64,000 nt of DNA from JBCAXA01 sp038749025. GTDB taxonomy: Bacteria; Pseudomonadota; Gammaproteobacteria; Steroidobacterales; Woeseiaceae. The stretch's first letter is position 1. The number at the start of each line of letters is the position of its first letter. The notes under the pieces are model-generated. The model ran no database searches and was not told where the DNA came from. It worked only from the letters and a program-made list of their open reading frames with translations. The stretch is from contig JBCDIL010000009.1 of NCBI GenBank assembly GCA_038749025.1, positions 90,922-154,921 of the forward strand. The letters run 5' to 3'. Shown piece by piece: positions 17,119-25,947 of this stretch. The translations under genes and the position numbers were made by a program.

Positions 17119-17991
17119 ATGAGCGTACTGGTCGGAAAACACTCCAAAATCGTTGTCCAAGGCCTAACCGGACGACAAGGTTCATTTCACGCCGAGCAAT
17201 GCATCGACTACGGCACCAACATTGTTGCAGGTGTTACGCCCGGACGCGGCGGTGAAGAGCACCTCGGCGTACCGGTGTACAACACCGTGCGCGATGCCGT
17301 TGAAGAAACGGGCGCCGATGTCAGCATGATCTACGTGCCGGCGCCGTTTGCTGCTGATGCCATTCTCGAGGCGGCCGACGCCGGGATCGGTCTCGTCGTC
17401 TGCATCACCGAGGGCATTCCGGTGCTCGACATGTTGAAGGTGAAGGATGCGTTGGCCGATTACCCCACTCGGTTGATCGGGCCGAACTGCCCAGGGATTA
17501 TCACGCCAGGCGAAGCGAAGATCGGCATCATGCCAGGTTTTATTCACAAGCCAGGGCGGGTAGGTATCGTTTCGCGTTCTGGGACCCTGACTTACGAGGC
17601 CGTTTATCAAACGACGCTGAATGATCTTGGGCAGAGCACTTGTATTGGCATTGGCGGTGACCCGATTCGTGGCCTCAATTTCATCGATTGCCTAGCATTG
17701 TTCCAAAACGACCCGGATACCGACGGCATTATCATGGTTGGTGAGATCGGTGGCAGCGACGAAGAAGCCGCCGCCGAGTTCATTGCAGCCAATGTGACGA
17801 AGCCGGTGGTGGCTTACATCGCGGGTGTCACCGCGCCCCCCGGTAAACGGATGGGCCATGCCGGCGCCATCGTCGCTGGCGGAAAAGGAACGGCCGAGGC
17901 GAAGTTCGCTGCGCTTGAAAAAGCGAACGTGACGACCGTGCGCTCGCCTGCCGAGCTAGGCAGTGCCCTAGCCGAACGTCTTAGCGGCTAA
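17119..17991 (+). CDS. sucD: Succinyl-CoA synthetase alpha subunit
   Basis: 290-residue alpha chain. The CoA-binding Rossmann domain contains VQGLTGRQGSFH, and GPNCPGIITPGE and GIVSRSGTLTYEA follow. The phosphorylated active-site His lies in RMGHAGAIVAGGKGTA near residue 247. It forms the heterotetramer with SucC. An 18-nt gap to nadE suggests that gene may share the transcript. No sdh or suc-dehydrogenase genes are nearby, so sucCD is separated from the rest of the TCA cluster. Confidence 0.97.
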   Translation: MSVLVGKHSKIVVQGLTGRQGSFHAEQCIDYGTNIVAGVTPGRGGEEHLGVPVYNTVRDAVEETGADVSMIYVPAPFAADAILEAADAGIGLVVCITEGIPVLDMLKVKDALADYPTRLIGPNCPGIITPGEAKIGIMPGFIHKPGRVGIVSRSGTLTYEAVYQTTLNDLGQSTCIGIGGDPIRGLNFIDCLALFQNDPDTDGIIMVGEIGGSDEEAAAEFIAANVTKPVVAYIAGVTAPPGKRMGHAGAIVAGGKGTAEAKFAALEKANVTTVRSPAELGSALAERLSG

Positions 17992-18008
17992 TCGGCTAAC
18001 CGACGTCG

Positions 18009-19634
18009 ATGGCCGCGCTCAAACTAGCGCTCGCCCAACTGAATCCGTTTGTCGGCGACATCGCCGGCAATACGCGTCAGGCCATCGATGCTTGCCTCGA
18101 CGCGGCGCAACAGGGTGCCGAGTTAATCGTCTTGCCCGAGTTGTTCGTTTGCGGCTACCCGCCTGAAGACCTGCTCTTTCATGGCGGCTTCCAACATCGA
18201 ATCGACGCCGCTGTCGACGAATTGCTCCGCGCCGTTCGCGGCATCACGGTACTGGTCGGCGTGCCTGACTACGATGGGGACGACATCTACAACGCGGCTA
18301 TCGTGTTTCGGGATGGCGAGGTCATCGCCAAGTACCGCAAGTGGTTGCTACCCAATTACCGAGTCTTCGATGAGAAACGCTATTTCCGCAAAGGCGACGA
18401 GGCGCGGGTTATTGAGATCGGCGGCCTCCAAGTCGGGTTAAGCGTTTGCGAAGACATCTGGCAGCCCGAACCTGCCGCTGCTGCAAAAGCGGCCGGCGCT
18501 GATCTGTTGATCGCGATTAACGGCTCGCCCTACCAGGTCGGGGCACAAGCACGTCGAGAGGATGTCGCGCGTGCCCGTGTTCGCGAGACTGGGCTACCGA
18601 TGGTGTATGTGAACATGGTCGGTGGCCAAGACGAGCTCGTCTTCGACGGCGGGTCGTTTGTCATGGATGCCGACGGCGCCGTAACCTTTCGAGCGCCGGC
18701 GTTCGAAACGCGACTCGACTGTGTTGTCATTGAGCACGGCGACGCGGTAACGCCCACCGCGGCGAGCATTGAACCGTTGCCGACAACCGAAGCCAGCGTC
18801 TACGCGGCGCTAGTGACCGGTACCCGTGATTACGTTCGTAAGCACGGGTTTGATGGCGTTGTGCTCGGTTTGTCCGGTGGTATCGATTCCGGTCTAACGG
18901 TCGCGATTGCCGTCGACGCGTTAGGGGCGAACCGTGTTCGCGCCGTCATGATGCCGTACCGTTACACGTCCGATATGTCCAAGCACGACGCGGCGGCGCA
19001 AGCCGAGCTGTTGGGAGTGCGCTATGACGTCATTTCGATCGAGCCGATCGTAGCAGCAGCGCTTGGTCAGCTCGCCGATGTTTTCTCCGGTTACGGGGAG
19101 GACACCACCGAGGAGAACGTCCAAAGCCGGGCGCGTTGTATGTTGCTGATGGCGTTGTCGAACAAGACCGGCGATATGCTGCTCACGACCGGCAATAAGA
19201 GCGAAATGGCGGTGGGATACGCGACTTTGTACGGCGATATGGCCGGCGGCTTCGCGCCGATCAAGGACTGCTCGAAGTCTTTGGTCTTCGATCTGGCGCG
19301 CTACCGCAACACGCTATCGCCAGCGATTCCGGACCGGGTTATTACCCGGCCGCCATCCGCCGAGCTTCGGCCCGACCAGAAAGATACCGATTCGTTGCCT
19401 CCCTACGATGTGCTCGACCCGATTCTCGCCGCGTTCATTGAGGAGGATTTATCGGTGCAAGAGATCGCTGCACTGGGTTACGACTTCGATACGGTCGCTC
19501 GGGTATTAACGATGGTTCGCCGAAACGAGTACAAGCGCCGTCAAGCGCCGCCGGGCATTCGTATTTCTGAGCGTGCGTTCGGCCGCGACTGGCGCTACCC
19601 GATCACCTCTGGGTATCGGTTTCCGCCTGGCTAA
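18009..19634 (+). CDS. nadE: Glutamine-dependent NAD+ synthetase
   Basis: 541-residue two-domain enzyme that amidates nicotinic acid adenine dinucleotide. The N-terminal nitrilase/glutaminase domain (about 1-265) has the Glu in LPELFVCGYPPEDLL, the Lys in KWLLPNYRVFDEKR and the nucleophile in LSVCEDIWQ. The C-terminal synthetase domain has the pyrophosphate loop GLSGGIDSGLT and TGNKSEMAVGYATLYGDMAGG. The last 32 nt overlap the 3' end of the convergent bamD gene. The length fits the proteobacterial glutamine-dependent form rather than the short ammonia-dependent E. coli NadE. Confidence 0.96.
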   Translation: MAALKLALAQLNPFVGDIAGNTRQAIDACLDAAQQGAELIVLPELFVCGYPPEDLLFHGGFQHRIDAAVDELLRAVRGITVLVGVPDYDGDDIYNAAIVFRDGEVIAKYRKWLLPNYRVFDEKRYFRKGDEARVIEIGGLQVGLSVCEDIWQPEPAAAAKAAGADLLIAINGSPYQVGAQARREDVARARVRETGLPMVYVNMVGGQDELVFDGGSFVMDADGAVTFRAPAFETRLDCVVIEHGDAVTPTAASIEPLPTTEASVYAALVTGTRDYVRKHGFDGVVLGLSGGIDSGLTVAIAVDALGANRVRAVMMPYRYTSDMSKHDAAAQAELLGVRYDVISIEPIVAAALGQLADVFSGYGEDTTEENVQSRARCMLLMALSNKTGDMLLTTGNKSEMAVGYATLYGDMAGGFAPIKDCSKSLVFDLARYRNTLSPAIPDRVITRPPSAELRPDQKDTDSLPPYDVLDPILAAFIEEDLSVQEIAALGYDFDTVARVLTMVRRNEYKRRQAPPGIRISERAFGRDWRYPITSGYRFPPG

Positions 19635-20385
19635 ACGTATTCTCGCGTTGCGCGAGTTCACGCGCCCGCTCGTTTTCCGCTAACACTTTGCGCGTATCCG
19701 CTGCGAGCTCCGGCAAATTCAATTCGTCGTACGCCGTCGCCATGATTTTCAGCGACTCTAGATTCGCATCGGCGCCGTCAAATTGTTCCAGCGCTTGTTT
19801 GGCGCGATTCAATGCCGCGACGTAGGCGCCGCGACGCAGGTAAAAGTCGGCGACATAGTTTTCGTAGCGGGCAAGCCTTTCTTTCAAGAACAACACGCGC
19901 TGGCGTGCGTCGTCGGCGTAGTCGCTCGACGGGTACCGGTCCAGTAGGCGAAGAAACGTGGCCAGTGCTTGTCGGTTTTCGGCAGGCGGGCGTTCCGCTC
20001 GATCAACACCCATCAATTTTGTAAACCGGCCAGGCTCTTCGTCGAAATAGGTCAAGCCTTTAATGTAGAGCGCGTAATCGAGTAACGGACTGGTCGGGTT
20101 TTCCCGCGCGAACTGGTTAGCGGCATCGATCGCTTCTTCGGTGCGGCCCGATTTGTAGTAGCAGTAAATTAGGTCAACCGACGCTTGGCGGCCAAGGTTA
20201 CTGAACGGGAACCGGTTTTGAATCTGTTGCAGGATGAAAATCGCGCGCGGATAGTTGCCCGACTCCATTGACCGTTCTGCTTGCTGGTAGACGTCGGCGA
20301 CCGATCCCGGTACGACACCGTTGTCTGGTCCCCCCTTACAACCGGCCACCAGTGCCAAAATTATTATTGTGATTAAGACACGCAT
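19603..20385 (-). CDS. bamD: Outer membrane assembly lipoprotein BamD
   Basis: Essential BAM-complex lipoprotein for beta-barrel insertion. About 260 residues from the ATG at 20385, which gives a clean lipoprotein signal (MRVLITIIILALVAG|C). The frame extends 8 residues further to 20409, but this spoils the signal peptide. TPR-like repeats cover most of the chain: VYQQAERSMESGNYPRAI, QIQNRFPFSNLGRQASVDL, YYKSGRTEEAI. It is divergent from rluD, as in E. coli and Pseudomonas, and its 3' end overlaps nadE by 32 nt. Confidence 0.95.
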   Translation of the reverse strand: MRVLITIIILALVAGCKGGPDNGVVPGSVADVYQQAERSMESGNYPRAIFILQQIQNRFPFSNLGRQASVDLIYCYYKSGRTEEAIDAANQFARENPTSPLLDYALYIKGLTYFDEEPGRFTKLMGVDRAERPPAENRQALATFLRLLDRYPSSDYADDARQRVLFLKERLARYENYVADFYLRRGAYVAALNRAKQALEQFDGADANLESLKIMATAYDELNLPELAADTRKVLAENERARELAQRENTFSQAETDTQR

Positions 20386-20435
20386 CCGGACAGTATAACG
20401 GCTTCGCATTCTCGTCGATATCGTACAATTGCGGC

Positions 20436-21392
20436 ATGGAACGGGTTGAGCGCGATACGATCGTGCCCGCGACCTGCGCCGGTATGCGGTTCGACCAGGC
20501 AGCGGCCCGCCTGTTCCCAGAATACTCGCGCAGTCGCATCAAGGGCTGGATACTTAATGGCACAGCGACGCTTGACGGTGCGCCACGCAAGCCGCGCGAC
20601 CGGGTGCTAGGCGGCGAACGTCTGGTCGTCAACGCACAGATCGCCGCCGAGGAGGTTGTCGCGGCTGAGCCGATGCCACTCGATATCGCCTATGCCGATG
20701 ACGATTTGCTCATCATCGACAAGCCGGCTGGCCTCGTCGTGCACCCTGGAGCCGGACACCGTGATGCCACGCTGCAGAACGGTTTGCTGCACGCCTACCC
20801 AGAGCTCGCTCATGTGCCGCGGGCTGGAATCGTCCACCGGCTCGATAAAGACACGAGCGGACTTATGTTGATCGCGCGGCGCGTGCCGACCCATACGGCA
20901 TTGGTCCGCGCGTTGGCGCAACGAACGATTAAGCGCGAGTATCGGGCGGTCTGCTACGGCGTTCTGACCGGCGGCGGCACCGTCGATGCGCCGATTCGTC
21001 GCCACGCCACGCAGCGAACACGAATGGCCGTGCATCCGGATGGCCGTGAGGCGCGCACCCATTACCGGGTCGCCCGCCGGTTTGCGGCACACACCGAAAT
21101 CAATGTCCGGCTGGAGACCGGGCGTACTCATCAGATTCGCGTGCACATGGCCCACGTACGCCATCCGTTGCTGGGCGACCCGGTCTACGGCGGTCGCCTG
21201 CGCTTACCCAAAGCGGCCGATGAGTCGCTAACGCTGTTGCTACGACGCTTTAATCGCCAAGCCTTGCATGCCGAACGATTGACCCTCGAGCACCCGATTA
21301 GTGGCGATGAGTTGTTGGTGGAACGGCCACCGCCAGCGGATTTTCTCACCTTGACCGACGCGCTCGACACGCACGGTAAGGCCCATGACTGA
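20436..21392 (+). CDS. rluD: 23S rRNA pseudouridine synthase RluD
   Basis: Makes pseudouridines 1911, 1915 and 1917 in helix 69 of 23S rRNA. 318 residues. An S4 RNA-binding domain comes first (FDQAAARLFPEYSRSRIKGWI), then the RluA-type catalytic domain with the Asp in HRLDKDTSGL, and the conserved GRTHQIRVHMAHVRHPLLGD. It overlaps pgeF by 8 nt. The bamD / rluD-pgeF-clpB order matches E. coli, which makes RluD preferable to RluC or RluA. Confidence 0.95.
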   Translation: MERVERDTIVPATCAGMRFDQAAARLFPEYSRSRIKGWILNGTATLDGAPRKPRDRVLGGERLVVNAQIAAEEVVAAEPMPLDIAYADDDLLIIDKPAGLVVHPGAGHRDATLQNGLLHAYPELAHVPRAGIVHRLDKDTSGLMLIARRVPTHTALVRALAQRTIKREYRAVCYGVLTGGGTVDAPIRRHATQRTRMAVHPDGREARTHYRVARRFAAHTEINVRLETGRTHQIRVHMAHVRHPLLGDPVYGGRLRLPKAADESLTLLLRRFNRQALHAERLTLEHPISGDELLVERPPPADFLTLTDALDTHGKAHD

Positions 21393-22128
21393 CTGGCTAT
21401 CGGCTGATTGGTCGGCGCCGAGCGCCGTTGCGGCAGGGGTATCGCTGCGTAGCGGTGGCAGCAGCAATGGGGCGTACGCCAGCGGCAACATCGGTTTGCA
21501 CGTCGGCGATGACGCGACCACAGTGCTCGCGAACCGGGCGGCGTTGGTCAGCGCGCTGAATCTCGCGGGCGAGCCGTTATGGCTCGACCAAGTCCACGGC
21601 ACGACGGTTATTGATGCTGATGCGTGGACGGCTTCTACGCCGCCCGAGGGCGATGCCGCCGTGACGCGCACGGGCCGTTGCCTGAGCGTCCAGACAGCCG
21701 ACTGTTTGCCGGTCTTGCTCGCCAGTGCCGATGGCGCTGTCCTCGGGGCGGCGCACGGCGGCTGGCGCGGCCTCGCTGGCGGCGTTATCGAAGCGACCGT
21801 GGCTGCCATGGGCGTGCCGGCTGACAGTGTTATGGCATGGCTCGGGCCCGCGATCTCGGCGCGGCATTACGAAGTGGATACACCGGTCTACGGCGCCTTT
21901 TGTGCGGCGGATCGCGCGCTCGCCGGCGGTTTCGAGCCAACCCGGCCGGGCCACTTTCGCTGCGACCTTGTTGCTATCGCCGCCGGCCAGCTCAAGCGGC
22001 TGGGTGTCGGCTCGGTTGGTCGCAGCGGCCTGTGTACGTATGCGGAGGACGCGCGCTTCTTCTCGTATCGCCGTGATGGCCGGACCGGCCGCCAGGTGAG
22101 TCTAATCTTCGCGACTAGGTCCGGCTGA
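21385..22128 (+). CDS. pgeF: Multicopper-like polyphenol oxidase / peptidoglycan editing factor (YfiH)
   Basis: 247-residue Cu-oxidase_4/DUF152 protein. Landmarks are the metal-binding His and Cys in WLDQVHGT, QTADCLPVLL and GAAHGGWRGLAGG. Members were reported as purine nucleoside phosphorylases/adenosine deaminases, and E. coli YfiH as an editing factor preventing L-Ser misincorporation into the peptidoglycan stem. Which role applies here cannot be read from sequence. It is translationally coupled to rluD and 65 nt upstream of clpB. Confidence 0.9.
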   Translation: MTDWLSADWSAPSAVAAGVSLRSGGSSNGAYASGNIGLHVGDDATTVLANRAALVSALNLAGEPLWLDQVHGTTVIDADAWTASTPPEGDAAVTRTGRCLSVQTADCLPVLLASADGAVLGAAHGGWRGLAGGVIEATVAAMGVPADSVMAWLGPAISARHYEVDTPVYGAFCAADRALAGGFEPTRPGHFRCDLVAIAAGQLKRLGVGSVGRSGLCTYAEDARFFSYRRDGRTGRQVSLIFATRSG

Positions 22129-22193
22129 TACCTTGAATTATGGCGGTTTAGACACTACTTCCTCCGCAGAATCATTGCCGTAGGTAGACCCCC

Positions 22194-24803
22194 ATGCGGA
22201 TGGACAAGCTCACCAGCAAATTTCAGTTGGCGCTGGCCGATGCGCAGTCGCTGGCGCTCGGTCGTGACCACCAGTTCATCGAACCGTTGCACCTAATGGT
22301 CGCGTTGCTTGACCAAGAAGGTGGCACCGTTCGTCACTTATTGACGCGTGCCGGCGTCAAGGTCAATGCGCTACGTTCATCGCTCGGCGAGGCGCTTGAG
22401 CGCGTCGCAACCGTCGAGGGTACGCCCGGCGATATCCATGTTGGCCAGGATTTGGCACGACTCTTAAACGTCGCCGACAAGCTTGCACAACAGCGCAACG
22501 ACCAATACATCACGAGTGAGCTATTTGTACTGGCGGCACTCGACGACAAAGGTTCCGTTGGTCGGGCGTTGCTCGACGCTGGCGCGAACAAAGCGGCGAT
22601 CGAACGGTCGATCGACGATCTTCGCGGTGGCCAAGAGGTCAATGACCCAAACGCCGAGGAAACCCGCCAGGCGCTTGAGAAATACACGATCGACCTCACC
22701 GAGCGCGCTGAGCAGGGCAAGATCGACCCGATTATCGGCCGCGACGAAGAAATTCGTCGCACGATTCAAATCTTGCAGCGGCGCACCAAGAACAACCCCG
22801 TTCTGATCGGCGAGCCCGGCGTCGGAAAAACCGCAATCGCTGAAGGCCTCGCGCAACGCATCGTCAATGAAGAGGTACCGGAGGCGATCAAAGGCAAACG
22901 CCTGTTGTCACTCGACCTCGGCGCACTCATTGCCGGTGCAAAATTCCGAGGCGAGTTCGAAGAGCGCCTCAAAGCCGTTCTCAACGACCTTGCTAAGCAG
23001 GAAGGCCAGATCATTCTGTTCATCGACGAATTGCACACGATGGTCGGTGCCGGCAAGGCGGAAGGCGCGATGGATGCCGGCAACATGCTAAAGCCAGCCC
23101 TCGCGCGCGGCGAGTTGCATTGCATCGGCGCGACGACGCTCGACGAGTACCGCCAATACGTTGAAAAAGACGCGGCGTTGGAGCGGCGCTTCCAAAAGGT
23201 CTTAATCGCCGAACCGACGGTCGAAGACACGATCGCGATTCTGCGTGGACTTAAAGAACGCTACGAAGTGCACCACGGGGTCGAGATTACCGACCCCGCG
23301 ATTGTTGCGGCTGCGACGCTGTCGCATCGTTATATCAGCGATCGCCAATTGCCGGACAAAGCGATAGACCTTGTCGACGAGGCGGCCTCGCGCATACGCA
23401 TCGAGATCGATTCGAAGCCGGAGGCCATGGACCGGCTCGAACGGCGCATTATCCAATTGAAAATTGAGCGCGAAGCGCTGAAGAAGGAATCGGACGATGC
23501 GTCAACTAAGCGCTTGGCCGATCTCGATGAGCAACTGGCCGAACTTGAGAAGGAGTACTCTGATCTCGATGAGATTTGGAAGTCCGAGAAAGCGGCGACG
23601 CAGGGTGCGGCCGATGTTAAAGAGGCGCTGGAGCGGGCTCGCTTGGAGCTTGAGACAGCACGCCGTGCCGGTGATCTAGGCCGGATGTCTGAATTGCAAT
23701 ACGGCCGGATTCCGGAACTCGAGAAGCAGCTCGATTCCGCTAACGGTGCTGGAGAGCCGTCGTTCACCTTGCTGCGCAATCGCGTTTCGGAAGACGAAAT
23801 CGCGGAAATCGTCTCGCGCTGGACCGGCATTCCGGTCGCTAAGATGCTCGAAGGTGAGCGCGAAAAATTGCTCGCGATGGAAGATGCTTTACAACAGCGT
23901 GTGATCGGGCAGTCGGAGGCCGTGGTATCGGTCTCTAACGCGATCCGCCGCGCACGGGCCGGTTTGTCTGACCCGCGGCGACCGATCGGGTCGTTTTTGT
24001 TCTTAGGCCCGACTGGCGTCGGCAAGACCGAGCTCAGCAAAGCGCTCGCCGAGTTCTTGTTCGATACCGACGAGGCGATGGTGCGGCTCGACATGTCCGA
24101 GTATATGGAGAAGCACTCGGTGGCCCGTCTAATCGGCGCGCCGCCAGGTTACGTCGGTTACGAGGAAGGCGGACACTTAACGGAAGTTGTGCGGCGTAAA
24201 CCGTATTCGGTCTTGCTGCTCGACGAAATCGAAAAGGCTCATCCCGACGTCTTTAACGTTTTGCTGCAAGTGCTGGACGATGGCCGGCTGACGGACGGCC
24301 AAGGCCGCACCGTCGATTTTCGCAACACCGTCATCATCATGACCTCGAACCTCGGGTCGCAGCGGATTCAGGCGTTGGCGGGCGAGGGTAGCTACGACGC
24401 GATGAAGGCCGCAGTGATGGAGGTGGTCGGTGAGCACTTCCGACCCGAGTTCATCAACCGCGTCGACGATGCCGTCGTATTCCACCCGCTCGGTCGCGAT
24501 CACATTCGCGCCATTGTTGATATTCAGCTGGCGTTGCTGCACGGCCGCCTAGCCGAGCGCGAGTTGACGCTGACATTGACGGACGCGGCGCGGGATCTCT
24601 TGGCGGATGCGGGATTTGATCCGGTGTACGGCGCGCGGCCGCTGAAGCGCGCGATCCAAACGCGGGTCGAGAATCCGCTCGCCGAGCGGATCCTCGCTGG
24701 CAGCTTCGGCCCTGGCGATACGATCGAAGTCGGCGTCAGCGACGACGAGCTGGTCTTTGAAAGCGCCGACGCTTCTGCGACCATTGCCGCCGCAGGCGGG
24801 TAA
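22194..24803 (+). CDS. clpB: ClpB disaggregase
   Basis: Hsp104-type AAA+ chaperone that resolubilises aggregated protein with DnaK. 869 residues, closely following E. coli ClpB from MRMDKLTSKFQLALADAQSLA. The Clp N domain (about 1-145) is followed by AAA1 with GEPGVGKTAIAEGLAQR near 205. The coiled-coil M domain lies at about 410-520, and AAA2 has GPTGVGKTELSKALAEF near 605 and sensor sequence GARPLKRAIQ. A CTTGAA (22132-22137) upstream could be a heat-shock -35 element, but no convincing CCCCAT-type -10 follows, so sigma-32 control is only suspected. Confidence 0.98.
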   Translation: MRMDKLTSKFQLALADAQSLALGRDHQFIEPLHLMVALLDQEGGTVRHLLTRAGVKVNALRSSLGEALERVATVEGTPGDIHVGQDLARLLNVADKLAQQRNDQYITSELFVLAALDDKGSVGRALLDAGANKAAIERSIDDLRGGQEVNDPNAEETRQALEKYTIDLTERAEQGKIDPIIGRDEEIRRTIQILQRRTKNNPVLIGEPGVGKTAIAEGLAQRIVNEEVPEAIKGKRLLSLDLGALIAGAKFRGEFEERLKAVLNDLAKQEGQIILFIDELHTMVGAGKAEGAMDAGNMLKPALARGELHCIGATTLDEYRQYVEKDAALERRFQKVLIAEPTVEDTIAILRGLKERYEVHHGVEITDPAIVAAATLSHRYISDRQLPDKAIDLVDEAASRIRIEIDSKPEAMDRLERRIIQLKIEREALKKESDDASTKRLADLDEQLAELEKEYSDLDEIWKSEKAATQGAADVKEALERARLELETARRAGDLGRMSELQYGRIPELEKQLDSANGAGEPSFTLLRNRVSEDEIAEIVSRWTGIPVAKMLEGEREKLLAMEDALQQRVIGQSEAVVSVSNAIRRARAGLSDPRRPIGSFLFLGPTGVGKTELSKALAEFLFDTDEAMVRLDMSEYMEKHSVARLIGAPPGYVGYEEGGHLTEVVRRKPYSVLLLDEIEKAHPDVFNVLLQVLDDGRLTDGQGRTVDFRNTVIIMTSNLGSQRIQALAGEGSYDAMKAAVMEVVGEHFRPEFINRVDDAVVFHPLGRDHIRAIVDIQLALLHGRLAERELTLTLTDAARDLLADAGFDPVYGARPLKRAIQTRVENPLAERILAGSFGPGDTIEVGVSDDELVFESADASATIAAAGG

Positions 24804-24829
24804 TCGCCGCGGGGAGAGTAAAAGACAGC

Positions 24830-25189
24830 ATGCCGATTTACGAATACGAATGCGGTGCCTGCGGCGCCGTGCACGATGTGCTGCATAAAGTGTCCGACAA
24901 ATCACCGCGCAAATGCCCGTCGTGCGGCGCGCTCAAGCTCAAGCGACTGATTTCTGCGCCGCGGTTTCGTCTAAAGGGCGAGGGTTGGTACGAGACCGAT
25001 TTCAAGACGGGCGACAAACGCAACCTTGCCGACAGTGGCGACGGCGGTGATAGTAAAGCATCTGCCAATGACGACTCGTCTGCATCAAAACCTAAGGACA
25101 AGAGTGATAGCAAGTCGCCCAAAAAAGAGGCCAGCGCCGCTAAGAAGACGGCGTCCGCCAAAAGCAAAGCGGGCGGCGACGCAGCGTGA
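24830..25189 (+). CDS. FmdB-type zinc ribbon protein with lysine/serine-rich tail
   Basis: 119 residues. The first 45 are the FmdB/putative regulatory zinc ribbon: YECGACGAVHDV followed by KCPSCGALKLKRL. The remainder is a low-complexity K/S/A-rich tail, longer than in many family members and probably disordered or nucleic-acid binding. The family's role is poorly known (originally tied to formamidase regulation). The stop overlaps the GTG start of the DUF502 gene as GTGA, so the two are translationally coupled. The FmdB-DUF502-aspS order recurs widely in proteobacteria. Confidence 0.88.
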   Translation: MPIYEYECGACGAVHDVLHKVSDKSPRKCPSCGALKLKRLISAPRFRLKGEGWYETDFKTGDKRNLADSGDGGDSKASANDDSSASKPKDKSDSKSPKKEASAAKKTASAKSKAGGDAA

Positions 25190-25893
25190 GTAAAGAACCC
25201 ACGAAGGACAAAGGCGGGCCGAGCTTTTTCCGGCGCCTGCGTAGCTATTTGCTCGCGGGCCTACTTGTTTGGTTGCCGCTTGGCGTGACGATTCTGTTTC
25301 TGAAGTTCGGCGTCGCCCAAATGGATAGGACCCTCGGGCTAATCCCGCGCCAGTATCGGGAAGAATTGATACTGCCGTACTTCAACATCTCAGTGTTCGA
25401 GATACCGGGTATTGGTCTCGCATTGACGCTGCTGATCCTCTTCGTGACGGGTTTGCTGACGGCCAATTTCTTTGGGCGGCGATTGGTCAAGTTCGGCGAG
25501 AGCGTTCTCGATCGGATTCCGCTGGTCCGGACCATCTATTCGGCGGTCAAAAATTTTGCCGAGATCGTGCTTGGGCCAGGCAGCGACTCGTTCAAAAAGG
25601 TGTTGCTAATTCAGTACCCGCGCCAAGGCGTCTACAGCCTCGCGTTTCAGACCAGCACCGATCTTGGCGAGATAGACGATAAAACCGGTAAGGACGTGAT
25701 CTGTACCTTCGTGCCCACGACGCCGAACCCAACGTCCGGATTTATCATCATGGTGCCGCGCGAAGATGTGATCGAACTCGATATGGAGGTCGATCAGGCG
25801 CTCAAGATGATTATTTCGCTCGGCGTGGTCGTACCGCCGTGGGCGGGTGCGCCTGCGCCCAGCTCGCTTGCGCCGCCTCAGTCGACCCCGTAA
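25186..25893 (+). CDS. DUF502 family membrane protein
   Basis: 235-residue inner-membrane protein of unknown biochemical role. Two hydrophobic segments are visible (about residues 20-42, LLAGLLVWLPLGVTILFL, and about 75-97, GLALTLLILFVTGLLTAN). A conserved soluble domain follows with LVRTIYSAVKNFAEIVLG, VPTTPNPTSGFIIMVPRED and a proline-rich C-terminus. It is coupled to the FmdB-like gene and lies 54 nt before aspS. The NPTSGF signature is characteristic of DUF502. Confidence 0.9.
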   Translation: MSKEPTKDKGGPSFFRRLRSYLLAGLLVWLPLGVTILFLKFGVAQMDRTLGLIPRQYREELILPYFNISVFEIPGIGLALTLLILFVTGLLTANFFGRRLVKFGESVLDRIPLVRTIYSAVKNFAEIVLGPGSDSFKKVLLIQYPRQGVYSLAFQTSTDLGEIDDKTGKDVICTFVPTTPNPTSGFIIMVPREDVIELDMEVDQALKMIISLGVVVPPWAGAPAPSSLAPPQSTP

Positions 25894-25947
25894 CATTTCG
25901 CGTCTTTTCGGCCGCGCCAGCGGCTTTTCCCGACCCAAAGATTCGTT

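Noticed and set aside
22132..22160. Sigma-32 promoter for clpB
   Set aside because: CTTGAA is present but no acceptable CCCCAT-type -10 at the required distance; kept only as a remark.
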